Origin: Planctomycetales bacterium
GTDB taxonomy: Bacteria; Planctomycetota; Planctomycetia; Planctomycetales; Planctomycetaceae
Direction: 5' to 3'
Assembly: GCA_020050375.1 (NCBI GenBank)
Contig: JAGVKR010000444.1
Location: 1 to 8,374 of the forward strand
Length of the DNA stretch: 8,374 nucleotides
The notes below the pieces were generated by a model. That model searched no databases, was not told where the DNA came from, and was given only the letters and a program-made list of their open reading frames with translations. Both the position numbers and the translations under genes were made by a program. Positions 1 to 8,100 of this stretch are shown here, piece after piece; the stretch's first letter is position 1, and each line of letters starts with the position of its first letter.

Positions 1-1277
1 ACGAAGTCGGCAGCGACACGTCGATGTCGGCGAGCTGGCGTCACGGGCTCGAAATCGAGTCAAAGAACCATGATTTCCGTGTCCACATCGGCGGTCGCAC
101 GCAATTCGACGTGGGCTGGTTTCATCCGGATGAAAGCGTGCAGTCGAGTCTGCCAGCGACGAACAGATTCCGTGACGGCGTCGATTTTCGGCGCGCTCGC
201 TTTCAGATCGACGGGGTGATGTACGAGACGATGGAGTGGGCGGCGGAGTTCGACTTCGTGAACTCGGCAGGCGCCGGTGTCGGCGGCGTCCCGATCAGTG
301 TGGTCGCTCCGACCGATTTGTGGTGGCAGTGGAACGCCGTTCCGGTGCTACAACACTTCCGGGTGGGAAATACGAAGGAGCCGATCGGATTCGAGCACCT
401 GACGAGCAGTCGCTTCCTGAATTTCATGGAACGTTCGTTCATGCAGGATGCGTTCTTCGGCGGATTCAACAACGGGTTCACGCCTGGCGCGCAGTTCTTC
501 GGAACGATGGCCGAAGAGCAAATGACATACAACTTCGGTGTGTTCAACCCGACGACGAACGTCTTCGGTTTCAACACAGGAACGGGTGAGTACTCATTTT
601 CCGGTCGCCTGACGGCTCTTCCCTACTACGTTGATGAGGGGCGCGGGCTCTTGCATCTGGGGGTTTCCGGACGGCACTGGACGCTCGACGAACGCCAGGC
701 GCGGTTTCGCACGCGGGCCTCAGTTCGCAGTTCACTGAGTGTGCAGTGGCCGATCATCGCGGATACGGGCTTGATCAGGGCTGACACCGATCAACAAGTC
801 AACGTTGAGGTGATGGGACAGGTCGGCCCGTTCTCCGTCATCTCGGAATTTCTCACGAGCTGGCTGCAACAGGCGCGAACGCCAGACGGCGGCACCGCCG
901 GCCCGGTCGTTTACCGCGGCGCCTATGTCGAAACGCTCTATTTTCTGACCGGCGAGCATCGGGCCTATAACCGCCGAACAGGAGTGATCGATCGAGTGAT
1001 CCCCATCGAGAACGCTTTTTTCGCGAAGGGCGAGGAGGGCGAAACAGCCTATGGCTGGGGGGCCTGGCAGCTTGCCGCCCGGTATCAGTTTCTCGACTTG
1101 AACAGCCAAGGCTTCAACGGCGGGATTCTGCACGACACGACTCTGGGGATCAACTGGTATCTCAACCCGAATTTCAAAGTCCAAGCCAACTACTTCTATC
1201 TCTACCGCGAGGCGCCCAAAGTTCCCGGGACCGGTGCGGTTCAGGGATTCGGGATAAGACTGGCGCATGATTTTTAG
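1..1277 (+). CDS. Porin of the phosphate-selective OprO/OprP type (5'-truncated by the window edge)
   Basis: This is an outer-membrane beta-barrel porin for diffusion of small, probably anionic, solutes. The reading frame is open from base 3 and adds seven residues (EVGSDTS) before the first ATG at 24. That ATG is therefore unlikely to be the true start: the signal peptide and N-terminal region lie outside the window, and 424 residues are visible. Recognisable family features are the early strand with GGRTQFDVGWF, the FRRARFQIDG segment, the late LAARYQFLDLN strand, the INWYLNPNFKVQANY strand, and a C-terminal Phe (LAHDF) as expected of a BAM-folded barrel. Alternating hydrophobic and polar residues with many aromatics run throughout. 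Family assignment (Porin_O_P) is from memory of these motifs. Phosphate specificity is not shown by the sequence; planctomycetes carry many such paralogues of unknown substrate. The gene ends 7 nt before a large palindrome. Confidence 0.88.
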   Translation, partial: EVGSDTSMSASWRHGLEIESKNHDFRVHIGGRTQFDVGWFHPDESVQSSLPATNRFRDGVDFRRARFQIDGVMYETMEWAAEFDFVNSAGAGVGGVPISVVAPTDLWWQWNAVPVLQHFRVGNTKEPIGFEHLTSSRFLNFMERSFMQDAFFGGFNNGFTPGAQFFGTMAEEQMTYNFGVFNPTTNVFGFNTGTGEYSFSGRLTALPYYVDEGRGLLHLGVSGRHWTLDERQARFRTRASVRSSLSVQWPIIADTGLIRADTDQQVNVEVMGQVGPFSVISEFLTSWLQQARTPDGGTAGPVVYRGAYVETLYFLTGEHRAYNRRTGVIDRVIPIENAFFAKGEEGETAYGWGAWQLAARYQFLDLNSQGFNGGILHDTTLGINWYLNPNFKVQANYFYLYREAPKVPGTGAVQGFGIRLAHDF

Positions 1278-1284
1278 AAACGAG

Positions 1285-1338
1285 TGTCGTCTTTCGCTCC
1301 GCGAAAGAACGCGTCCTTTCGCGGAGCGAAAGACGACA
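1285..1338. repeat. Perfect 23-bp inverted repeat with 8-nt loop and nested hairpins
   Basis: Bases 1285-1307 are the exact reverse complement of 1316-1338; the loop 1308-1315 holds the palindrome ACGCGT. Each arm is itself a hairpin: CTTTCGC-TCC-GCGAAAG at 1291-1307 and CTTTCGC-GGA-GCGAAAG at 1316-1332. The element can therefore fold as one long stem or as two short stem-loops. It starts 7 nt after the porin stop and ends 32 nt before the next ATG. Neither strand has a T-run after the stem, so it is not a canonical intrinsic terminator. It may be a dispersed palindromic repeat, or act as an mRNA 3'-end stabiliser or processing site; this is inference. Confidence 0.9.
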
Positions 1339-1358
1339 ATAATTGAAGGGCGGATCCC

Positions 1359-1364
1359 AAAGGA
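1359..1364 (+). promoter_or_regulatory. Ribosome binding site of the Cys-rich gene
   Basis: AAAGGA lies 6 nt before the ATG at 1371 and supports that start, which is followed directly by a good signal peptide. Confidence 0.6.
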
Positions 1365-1370
1365 ACGATC

Positions 1371-1775
1371 ATGCGACTTGGTTCAAAACTTGCGCTCGCG
1401 ACTGTGGCAATCGCCTTGCTCGGAACAACGATCGCACTTCGAGCAGACGTCGCTGTCGCGCCGGTGCCCGGTGCGCTTGCGTGCGGGGAGGAGCGATGCC
1501 GGTGCGAATCGTGCGGAGCCGAGCACTGCTGTCTGGTGCCGGAGACGAAAACGACGAAGAAGTGGGTCTACGCCACGAAGCTTGTGCCGCACTGCCAGGC
1601 GAAATGTCGCAATCCACTCAAATCCAGCCACGATGACTGTGGGATCTGCCCGAGTTGCGAAGCGTGCGTGCGCTACAAGCGGGTGCTTGTGAAGCGGGAG
1701 GTGGTGACGACAAAGCCGGTCTACTCCGGCGCCTGTTGGACGTTTCCGAGCGGCCCTGCATCGACGGCGGCGTAA
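1371..1775 (+). CDS. Small exported Cys-rich protein of unknown function
   Basis: The product has 134 residues. The N-terminus (MRLGSK, then hydrophobic residues 7-23, then ALRADVAVA) looks like a Sec signal peptide cleaved around residues 25-30. The mature part has 13 cysteines at 38, 43, 45, 48, 53, 54, 75, 79, 90, 93, 96, 99 and 122, including a regular CxxCxxCxxC run (90-99). This is followed by a basic, Val/Lys-rich stretch (YKRVLVKREVVTTKPVY). Together with CCLVPETK this resembles Cys-rich hypothetical secreted proteins I recall from planctomycetes; none has a function known to me. Metal binding or dense disulphide bonding in the periplasm or at the cell surface is inference. The last 17 residues and the stop lie inside the convergent efflux-channel gene. 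They (SGACWTFPSGPASTAA) do not look like the usual continuation of this family, so the C-terminus may be replaced or truncated. Confidence 0.8.
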   Translation: MRLGSKLALATVAIALLGTTIALRADVAVAPVPGALACGEERCRCESCGAEHCCLVPETKTTKKWVYATKLVPHCQAKCRNPLKSSHDDCGICPSCEACVRYKRVLVKREVVTTKPVYSGACWTFPSGPASTAA

Positions 1776-3463
1776 CCCAGGTCGGCAAACAGCCGGAACT
1801 GCGCCCGATTGAATTCCGTGACCGCCTGGAGATAGTCGGTACGCGCCTTTTGCAGGGCCTGCAAAGCCTGGAGGGCCTCGATTGGAAGTCCCGCGCCCCC
1901 TTCGATGCGGGCGATGTTCTGGTCGTACGATTCGATCGCCGCCCTGACTCCCGCGCGCGCAGGATCGACTTGCTTCGCCCGCGCGGCGACGTTCTGGTGG
2001 TCGGACACCACTTCTTCCATGACCTGGAAGATCGTTTTCCGGAGGGCCAGTTGCCGACCGGTGACTTCCAGCTCCCGCTGGCGGATCTGGTACCGGTTTC
2101 CCAATCCGAAGTTCTTGAGCTCCCAAAGGGCACTCGCCTCGAGATCGGTGCGATCGCCGAACCGCCCGAAGAATCCCTGCGGACCTCCGGTATACCCGCC
2201 CCCAAACCCGCCCGCCTGATAACCGATGACGAGCTGAGGAATCAGCGGCAGCATTCGTGCCTGTTCGGCACTCCAGTCGGCTGCTCCCACGAGGGCCCGT
2301 TGCTCGGCCAGCTCGGGGCGATTCTGCAGCGCTACCTCAACCAGACCCTCGGCCCTGGCCTCGATCGGGACGAGGGTCACGGGGACAATGGTCACCTCGA
2401 TCGGAGCAAACTGCACGCGAGCGTCCATTTGAAGCCGACGCGCCAGGGCGGCAGACGTGGTTACGGTTTGGGCGCGGGCAAGAATTTCCAGCTGCTGGCG
2501 AATCTGCAGTTCCGTCTGTGCGCGTGCCGCATCGGACGCAAGGCCCAGACCGGATTCGAGCATCTCACGCGTGAGCGCCGCCAATCGTTCGGCGTGCTCG
2601 CGTGTTTCCACGGCGATGGAAACAGCGGAAAATGCGGCCAGCATGTCGAAATAGGCCTCGCCGACTTCCGCCAGCGTCTTGTTGCGCGCGACGTTGATTC
2701 CCGCCGCTCGTGCATTGACCTGTTGATGCGCGACGAGCGGAGCATAAATCGCCTCGGCAGCATCGACGGAGAGCATCGGGCCGCCGCGCACCCGGAGCGA
2801 GTTACGGTTGGTTTCAATGATTTCGCCGATCGCTCGTTGCACTTCTCCCGAATTGATCTGGTAGCCCGGACTGAACTCAATATCCGGCAGCCAAAGCACC
2901 TGAGCGCGGGATTCGATGGCGTAGGCGATCTCCAACTGATTTCGGGCAATCGCGATCGTCAGGTTCTGCGCGTCGGCCAATCGGAGAGCCGTGAGGAGAT
3001 CGACCGGAAACGTGGTGCGTTCCGCGGTGTCGGGCTGTGCGGCAGGCAAGAGGAGAGGTCTGCCTGGCGCGGGGTGGGCGGCGTCCTGCGGCCGGGCGTC
3101 TTTCTCGGTCGACTGCGACTTCGCGCCGCTTTGCGAGTCGGCCGCGTCCCCTGGGGAAAGTGCGTCCGGCTCGGCTGAATCCTCGAACGACACTGTTCGG
3201 ACGGCCCCGACGCCTTTCTGCGGCCGGTCCTTCGGGCTGTCCTTCGCGGTCGCGCGCAACGACGGTGCGGCGACTTCCCGCCCGGAGATTTCTGGAGCTT
3301 TTGCATTCGCAGAATCGGCAGCAATTCCGGGCGCAGTTGAGCCTTTGGCGGATAGTCCCTCCGACGGAGCGGTACGGCAGCCGCCCATCGTGAGGATTAC
3401 CAACAGCAACGCAGTTTGCGTGGATCCGAGCTTCGTCCGAATTTGGCATCCTTGCCAGTTCAT
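1721..3463 (-). CDS. TolC-family outer-membrane efflux lipoprotein
   Basis: This 580-residue protein is the outer-membrane channel of the RND pump encoded upstream. A lipoprotein signal is visible: basic residues R9 and K11, hydrophobic 18-26, and lipobox MGGC with lipidated Cys29. Residues 30-150 form an unusually long low-complexity Ala/Pro/Ser/Asp linker. Two outer-membrane-efflux repeats follow. Repeat 1 (about 154-345) contains LLTALRLADAQNLTIAIARN and the helical EAYFDMLAA region. Repeat 2 (about 370-562) contains LVEVALQNRPELAEQRALV and ends in the typical YLQAVTEFNRAQFRLFADLG. A Gly-rich segment (GGFGGGYTGG, about 418-427) falls where a beta-strand turn is expected. No strong Shine-Dalgarno sequence precedes the ATG, but the signal peptide fits this start. 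The 3' end overlaps the convergent Cys-rich gene by 55 bp. Gene order and partners support an efflux role; the substrate is unknown. Confidence 0.92.
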   Translation of the reverse strand: MNWQGCQIRTKLGSTQTALLLVILTMGGCRTAPSEGLSAKGSTAPGIAADSANAKAPEISGREVAAPSLRATAKDSPKDRPQKGVGAVRTVSFEDSAEPDALSPGDAADSQSGAKSQSTEKDARPQDAAHPAPGRPLLLPAAQPDTAERTTFPVDLLTALRLADAQNLTIAIARNQLEIAYAIESRAQVLWLPDIEFSPGYQINSGEVQRAIGEIIETNRNSLRVRGGPMLSVDAAEAIYAPLVAHQQVNARAAGINVARNKTLAEVGEAYFDMLAAFSAVSIAVETREHAERLAALTREMLESGLGLASDAARAQTELQIRQQLEILARAQTVTTSAALARRLQMDARVQFAPIEVTIVPVTLVPIEARAEGLVEVALQNRPELAEQRALVGAADWSAEQARMLPLIPQLVIGYQAGGFGGGYTGGPQGFFGRFGDRTDLEASALWELKNFGLGNRYQIRQRELEVTGRQLALRKTIFQVMEEVVSDHQNVAARAKQVDPARAGVRAAIESYDQNIARIEGGAGLPIEALQALQALQKARTDYLQAVTEFNRAQFRLFADLGYAAVDAGPLGNVQQAPE

Positions 3464-3518
3464 GGTTTGAATGTCCGATCGGTGGCGGTAACGTCTATGA
3501 ACGCGCTGTCACGTGGAG

Positions 3519-3549
3519 GGATGACGCACCCTTCGGCCGTGCGTCATCC
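3519..3549. repeat. 11-bp perfect stem-loop in the adaptor/channel intergenic gap
   Basis: GGATGACGCAC (3519-3529) and GTGCGTCATCC (3539-3549) are exact reverse complements around a 9-nt loop, with one more possible G-T pair outside. It lies 55 nt upstream of the channel ATG, in the presumed leader on the - strand. No T-run follows on either strand, so it is not a classical intrinsic terminator. It could be an operator-like dyad, a leader hairpin or an mRNA processing point between the adaptor and channel genes; this is inference. Confidence 0.7.
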
Positions 3550-3610
3550 TGATTTCACATTCTCGCTATCGACAATTCGGGGGTTTCGTCGCCACAAAAA
3601 CAAACTGGAG

Positions 3611-3640
3611 ATTATCGACCGCCAGAAATACAAACTCCAA
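3611..3640 (-). promoter_or_regulatory. Weak candidate promoter for the outer-membrane channel gene
   Basis: On the - strand, TTGGAG (3640-3635) and GATAAT (3616-3611) are spaced by 18 nt. The -10 matches the sigma-70 consensus at 5 of 6 positions and the -35 at only 3 of 6. It sits in an A/T-rich part of the 204-nt gap (8-A run at 3639-3646), about 150 nt upstream of the channel start. This is a pattern match only; sigma-factor preferences in planctomycetes may differ. Confidence 0.25.
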
Positions 3641-3667
3641 AAAAAATCAATTTGACCGGATAACCGA

Positions 3668-5071
3668 TCAATCCGCGCCCTGTTCTGGCGATCGGCGGAC
3701 TTCAACCTGACGCGTTTCGTTGGGGACTCTTTTGGGCGTAGACGCGGTGCGGACGAGCTCCCCCTCGCTGAGCTCGCCCTTATTGCTGATAATGACGTTT
3801 TCGTCTCCGGTCAAACCTTCCAGGATCTGGACAACCCGTCCGTCGTCATAACCGGTGCGAACTTTGGTCCGCACCACTCGGTCATCACGGACTTGAAAGA
3901 CAAACAGTTCCCCGTCGCGGCTGTAAAGCGCCGCGGCGGGAACGGTCAAGGCATCGTCCAGGTCAGCCAGGATCAGCGAGACCGCGCCGTACATACCCGG
4001 ATAAATCGACCCGTCGGCGTTTGCGACATCGATTTCCACGCGCATCGTGCGCGACTTCGGATCGAGACTTTGGGAGAGACGAGTGACGCTGCCGGACAAC
4101 TCGCGATGCTGAAGGCCGTCCAGGCGGACGGTGGCCCGATTGCCGAGGTGCACTGCCGGAACTTCCTTCTCCGGAACGCGCAATACGATGGTCACCGGGT
4201 CGATTCGCTCCAGCGTGAACAAGGGCGTTGCCCGATCGCTGCCGGGACTCGCCACGAATTCACCTACGTCGACTGTCCGTCGGGTCACGACTCCATCAAA
4301 CGGGGCCTTCAGGTTGGCGTAGTCGAAAATTGTATTTGTCTTGTCGCGATCGGCTTCAGCGACCTGGACGCGGGCCTCAGCCTTCATTTCGTCCGCTTCG
4401 GCCGATGCGACCCTGGCTTTCAGAACGACCTTTTCGTTTTCGACCGCCTTCAGCCTGGCTTCCGCGCTGGCGCACGCCGACTCGGCCGTCCGCAGGACCA
4501 AATACCGCTCGTCGAGCAATTGAGCCGTCGAGGCATTCTTTGCGGCCAGTTCCGCATATCGACCGTGCTCTCTCCTGCGGAACTCGAAGTCCGATTCCGC
4601 CTTGCGCAGATCTGCCTGAGCCAGGGCCAATTGCGATGTATGGGAATCCAGCGCGCCGCGTGCGGCGGCGACCCCGGCTTTTGACTGGAGGACGGCCGTC
4701 TTGGCCTCGGTCAGGAGTGCTTTCTTCAATGCCAGGTCCTGCGCCAGCTCGGGAACATAAACTTCGAGCAAGACCTGATCGGCGCGGACCTTGTCGCCAA
4801 TGTCCACGTTCACCGACCGGACGTAGCCGGAAGCACGAGAATAGAGTGCGGCTGATTCCGACGCTTCGACAATGCCGGGCTGTTCGAATTTGACGACGAG
4901 CGGCCGCCGCTCCGGGGAAACCGTCTGCACCGAAGGCGCGACTTCAGAATCGCGCGGTGCGGAGGCGTGTTCGGTTGTTTGCGGCGCCGGCTTGGAATGA
5001 CCGCAACCGAGGATCGTGCCGGCCAGTGCCATCGCGGCAAGCGCGAACAGGGATCGATTGTCCACCGACAT
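3668..5071 (-). CDS. RND efflux periplasmic adaptor subunit (HlyD/AcrA-type lipoprotein)
   Basis: This 467-residue membrane-fusion protein links the permease to the outer-membrane channel. A lipoprotein signal peptide ends in ILGC with lipidated Cys23. Domain order fits the family. The first lipoyl half is at about 78-104 (SRASGYVRSVNVDIGDKV). A long Ala/Glu/Lys-rich coiled-coil hairpin spans about 108-245. The second lipoyl half is at about 251-273 (YANLKAPFDGVVTRRTVDVG). A beta-barrel follows at about 290-370, with SLDPKSRTMRVEIDVAN and YPGMYG, and then a membrane-proximal domain at about 373-440 (LTVPAAAL, VRTGYDDGRVVQILEGL). The hairpin is long for a 467-residue adaptor, which suits docking to a TolC-type channel. 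The ATG at 5071 is chosen because GGAGGT lies 7 nt upstream; a TTG at 5086 overlaps that site and is not the start. The permease stop is 48 nt upstream, so the two genes are probably cotranscribed. No metal-binding N-terminal motif of CusB type is seen. Confidence 0.95.
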   Translation of the reverse strand: MSVDNRSLFALAAMALAGTILGCGHSKPAPQTTEHASAPRDSEVAPSVQTVSPERRPLVVKFEQPGIVEASESAALYSRASGYVRSVNVDIGDKVRADQVLLEVYVPELAQDLALKKALLTEAKTAVLQSKAGVAAARGALDSHTSQLALAQADLRKAESDFEFRRREHGRYAELAAKNASTAQLLDERYLVLRTAESACASAEARLKAVENEKVVLKARVASAEADEMKAEARVQVAEADRDKTNTIFDYANLKAPFDGVVTRRTVDVGEFVASPGSDRATPLFTLERIDPVTIVLRVPEKEVPAVHLGNRATVRLDGLQHRELSGSVTRLSQSLDPKSRTMRVEIDVANADGSIYPGMYGAVSLILADLDDALTVPAAALYSRDGELFVFQVRDDRVVRTKVRTGYDDGRVVQILEGLTGDENVIISNKGELSEGELVRTASTPKRVPNETRQVEVRRSPEQGAD

Positions 5072-5078
5072 GCCTTTA

Positions 5079-5084
5079 ACCTCC
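5079..5084 (-). promoter_or_regulatory. Strong ribosome binding site of the adaptor gene
   Basis: GGAGGT on the - strand lies 7 nt before the ATG at 5071. It decides the start against the in-frame TTG codon at 5086-5084, which overlaps this site. Confidence 0.85.
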
Positions 5085-5119
5085 AATCGAAGCGCATTCT
5101 TGCAGGAAACTGTGTGAGT

Positions 5120-8100
5120 TCATGACTTTGCCATCGCCGGCGCATTGCGCCGTAAGAGCGAATACAGGATCGGAACCACATAGAGCGTGAGAATCGTGCC
5201 AGCCACGAGTCCCCCCAGGACTGCTCTTCCCAGCGGAACATTCGCTTCGCTGCCGCGTCCGAGGCCGATCGCCATGGGAAGCAAACTGATAAACGTGGCG
5301 AGAAAGGTCATGAGGATCGGTCGGAGCCGCAGGCCGCCTGCCTGGGCGATCGCTTCCGACACCTGCAGTTGCCCCTGATGCAACAATCGGTTTGCGAAGT
5401 CCACCAGCAGCACGCTGTTGGCCACGACAATCCCCACCATGAAGATGATCCCCATGCTGGATTGAACATTGAGTGATGTTCCTGTCAGGTAGAGCGTCAC
5501 AAGCACCCCTGTCAGCCCGAGCGGCACGACCACCAGAATGATCAGCGGGTCGACAAACGACCGGAAGAGGGCGACCATAATCAGGTAGACGAGCATCGTG
5601 GCGAGAATCAGGCCAAAGCCCATGCTTCCGAAGGCGGCCCGCATCTGCTGCACTTCGCCGCTCATCCGCACGGACAAACCCGGCGGGATCTCAATGCCGG
5701 CAATGCGACGTTCGATGTCAGCGGCCACGCTGCCCACATCGCGGCCGGAAACGTTTGCCATGACTTCGATGACGGGAGCGAAGTTGGTGTGCATAATTTC
5801 GGCCGGAGCCGTTGTTCGACGGATCTTGGCGATATTCCGCAGTAGCACCGGCTCGCTCGAACTCCGGCTTGTGATCGGGATATTGAGGAGAGAGTCGATC
5901 GCATCGACCGCTTCTTCGCGATACTGAACGCCAACCCAATATTGGTTGCCGCTCACCGGGTCGATCCAGAAGTTTCGCGCGAACTGGATGCTCGAGTTCA
6001 ACGAAGTCACAACATTCTGAATGACATCCAACTGGCTCAGTCCGAGATCGGCCGCCTTGGCCCGATCGACCTCGATGAACAACTGCGGATAGTCGAATCG
6101 CTGCAGAATCCGCACATCGGCCGCGCCAGGCGTTTCCCTGGCAGCTTGTAGAACCTTGCGAGCGATCCGGCGTGCCTCATCCGTTTTTTTGCCGGCGACC
6201 TGAATGTTGATGGGAGACAAGGCGCCGTAGTTCAATGCGGCTGAGACGATGCCACCGGTATTGAAGGCGAATTCCACTCCGGGAAACTCAGCATTCAGTT
6301 CGCGGCGTAGAAGCTCGGCATACTCCTGCGCGGACCGGCTGCGATGCTCTGTGAGCTGCACCTTCAGTGTCGTATCCTGCGGCCCGGTGTTGGGCGTGTA
6401 CGCAGCCGACCAGTCAGGCACCACTCCCAATTCGGAAATGATCATTTGCAGATCCGCCGCCGGCACAAACTTGCGGATGGTGTCTTCGACACGAATGATC
6501 AGTTTCTCTGTCGCTTCCAGACGTGTCCCGGTCGGCGCGCGGACCGTGAGGACGAGTTGCCCGGCATCGACCGTGGGAAACAGCTCCTGCCCTAAGTGCG
6601 GACCAAGAAGGAGCGAGGCCGCGAAGATTCCCACGGAGCAAGCCAGCACCTTGAACCGGTGTTTCAGCGTCAATCGCAGTGAGCGCTCGTAGAGGCGCAC
6701 AAGTCCGCCGAGCAGGCGGTCCACCGGAGCGTGGATGCGTTCGATCAGGCTGAGACTGTGCGCCCCCGAATGTTGCGAGTGCTCGTGCGACTTCAGCCAC
6801 GTCGCGCACCAGCTCGGAACGAGAGTGAGCGACAATCCGTAAGAGGCGAGCATGGCGAATGTCACGCTCAGGGCCAGCGGCCGAAACAGAAACTTCCCCA
6901 TCCCGGGGGTGAACGCGATCGGCAGGAGGACGATGATCGTGGTGCAGGTCGCAACGAGAACGGGAAGGGCGACCTCGCCCGCACCGTCGGACGCACCGTC
7001 CTGAGACGACTTGCCCATGCCGAGGTGCCGGTGCGTATTCTCCAGCACCACGATTGCGTTATCGACCAATGGCCCGATGGCCAGCGCCAACCCGCCCAAA
7101 GTCATCGCGTTGATCGTATTTCCGGTTGCAAGCATTCCAATGATCGCGGCAAGGACTGCCAGCGGAATGCAGGTCACGGCGATGATCGTCGTCCGGATAC
7201 TGCCCAGGAATACGAGAATCATCGCGGAGGCCAGCACGGCTCCGAGCACGCCTTCGTGCAACAGACTTTCAATCGCTCCCCGAACGTAAACGGACTGGTC
7301 CATGACGACTTCCAGGCCGATGTCGTCCGGGACCCGTTCTTTCATGCTGGGAATCGAGTTTCGGACACCGTCCACAACGGCCAGCGTGCTGGCTCCCTGC
7401 TGGCGGTAGACAGGCACATACACCTGCCGCCGGCCATTGATCCGCACGGTCCCGGTTTGAATTCGAGAGGCATCTTCCACCACGCCCACGTCTCGCAGAA
7501 ACGAGGCATTGCCGGATTTCGTCGCCAGGGGAACGTAACCCATCGCCTGCGGACTCGCGTACATGCTGTCCGAATCGATCTGATAGTCGATATCGCCAAT
7601 TCGCGCGCCGCCGGTTGGCAGCATGATGTTCGAATCGCGGACAGCCTCCACCACGTCGACGGGGGACAGGCCACGTGCTTCAAGCTTGTCGCGTTCGACG
7701 TAGGCCATCACGGCCCGCGACTTTCCCCCGAAAACGGCAGGGGCGACGGCTCCACGGACAGCCTGGATCGCGCTCCGCAGTTCGTATCGTCCGATGTCCT
7801 GGAGCTCGCCTTCCCCCATCGTGGGGCTGGAGACGCTGAGAATGCAGGTCGGCATCGTCGCCGATGGGTCAAACGGCATCACGATCGAAGGGAGTGTGCC
7901 GGGCGGAAGATACCTGAGGTTCGAAAGCGCCAGCGAATTCACCTGCGTGAGCGCCGTATTGGGATCGGTGTCATCGCTGAAATAGCTGCGAATCACGCTG
8001 ACGCCGACCATCGATTTCGATTCCTGCAGTGAGGTGCCGCTGGCTTGACCGGTCCAGCGTTCCAGTCGATTGGTGATGTTCTTTTCAACGACTCCGGCGG

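Noticed and set aside
24..1277. Treating the ATG at 24 as the porin start
   Set aside because: The frame is open to the window edge with family-like residues before it, and no signal peptide follows this ATG. The gene is simply cut by the window.
1285..1338. Palindrome as a classical rho-independent terminator
   Set aside because: No run of T follows the stem on either strand.
1655..3178. 507-codon open frame on the + strand opposite the channel gene
   Set aside because: It is antisense to the well-supported TolC-family gene, and its translation is Arg/Gly-rich without any family motif.
5072..5086. TTG start for the adaptor at 5086
   Set aside because: The TTG overlaps the GGAGGT Shine-Dalgarno sequence that serves the ATG at 5071.
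6731..8032. Long open frame (433 codons) on the + strand opposite the permease gene
   Set aside because: It is fully antisense to a clear RND permease and has a low-complexity His/Arg/Asp-rich translation with no recognisable domain. It is a shadow of high-GC codon use.
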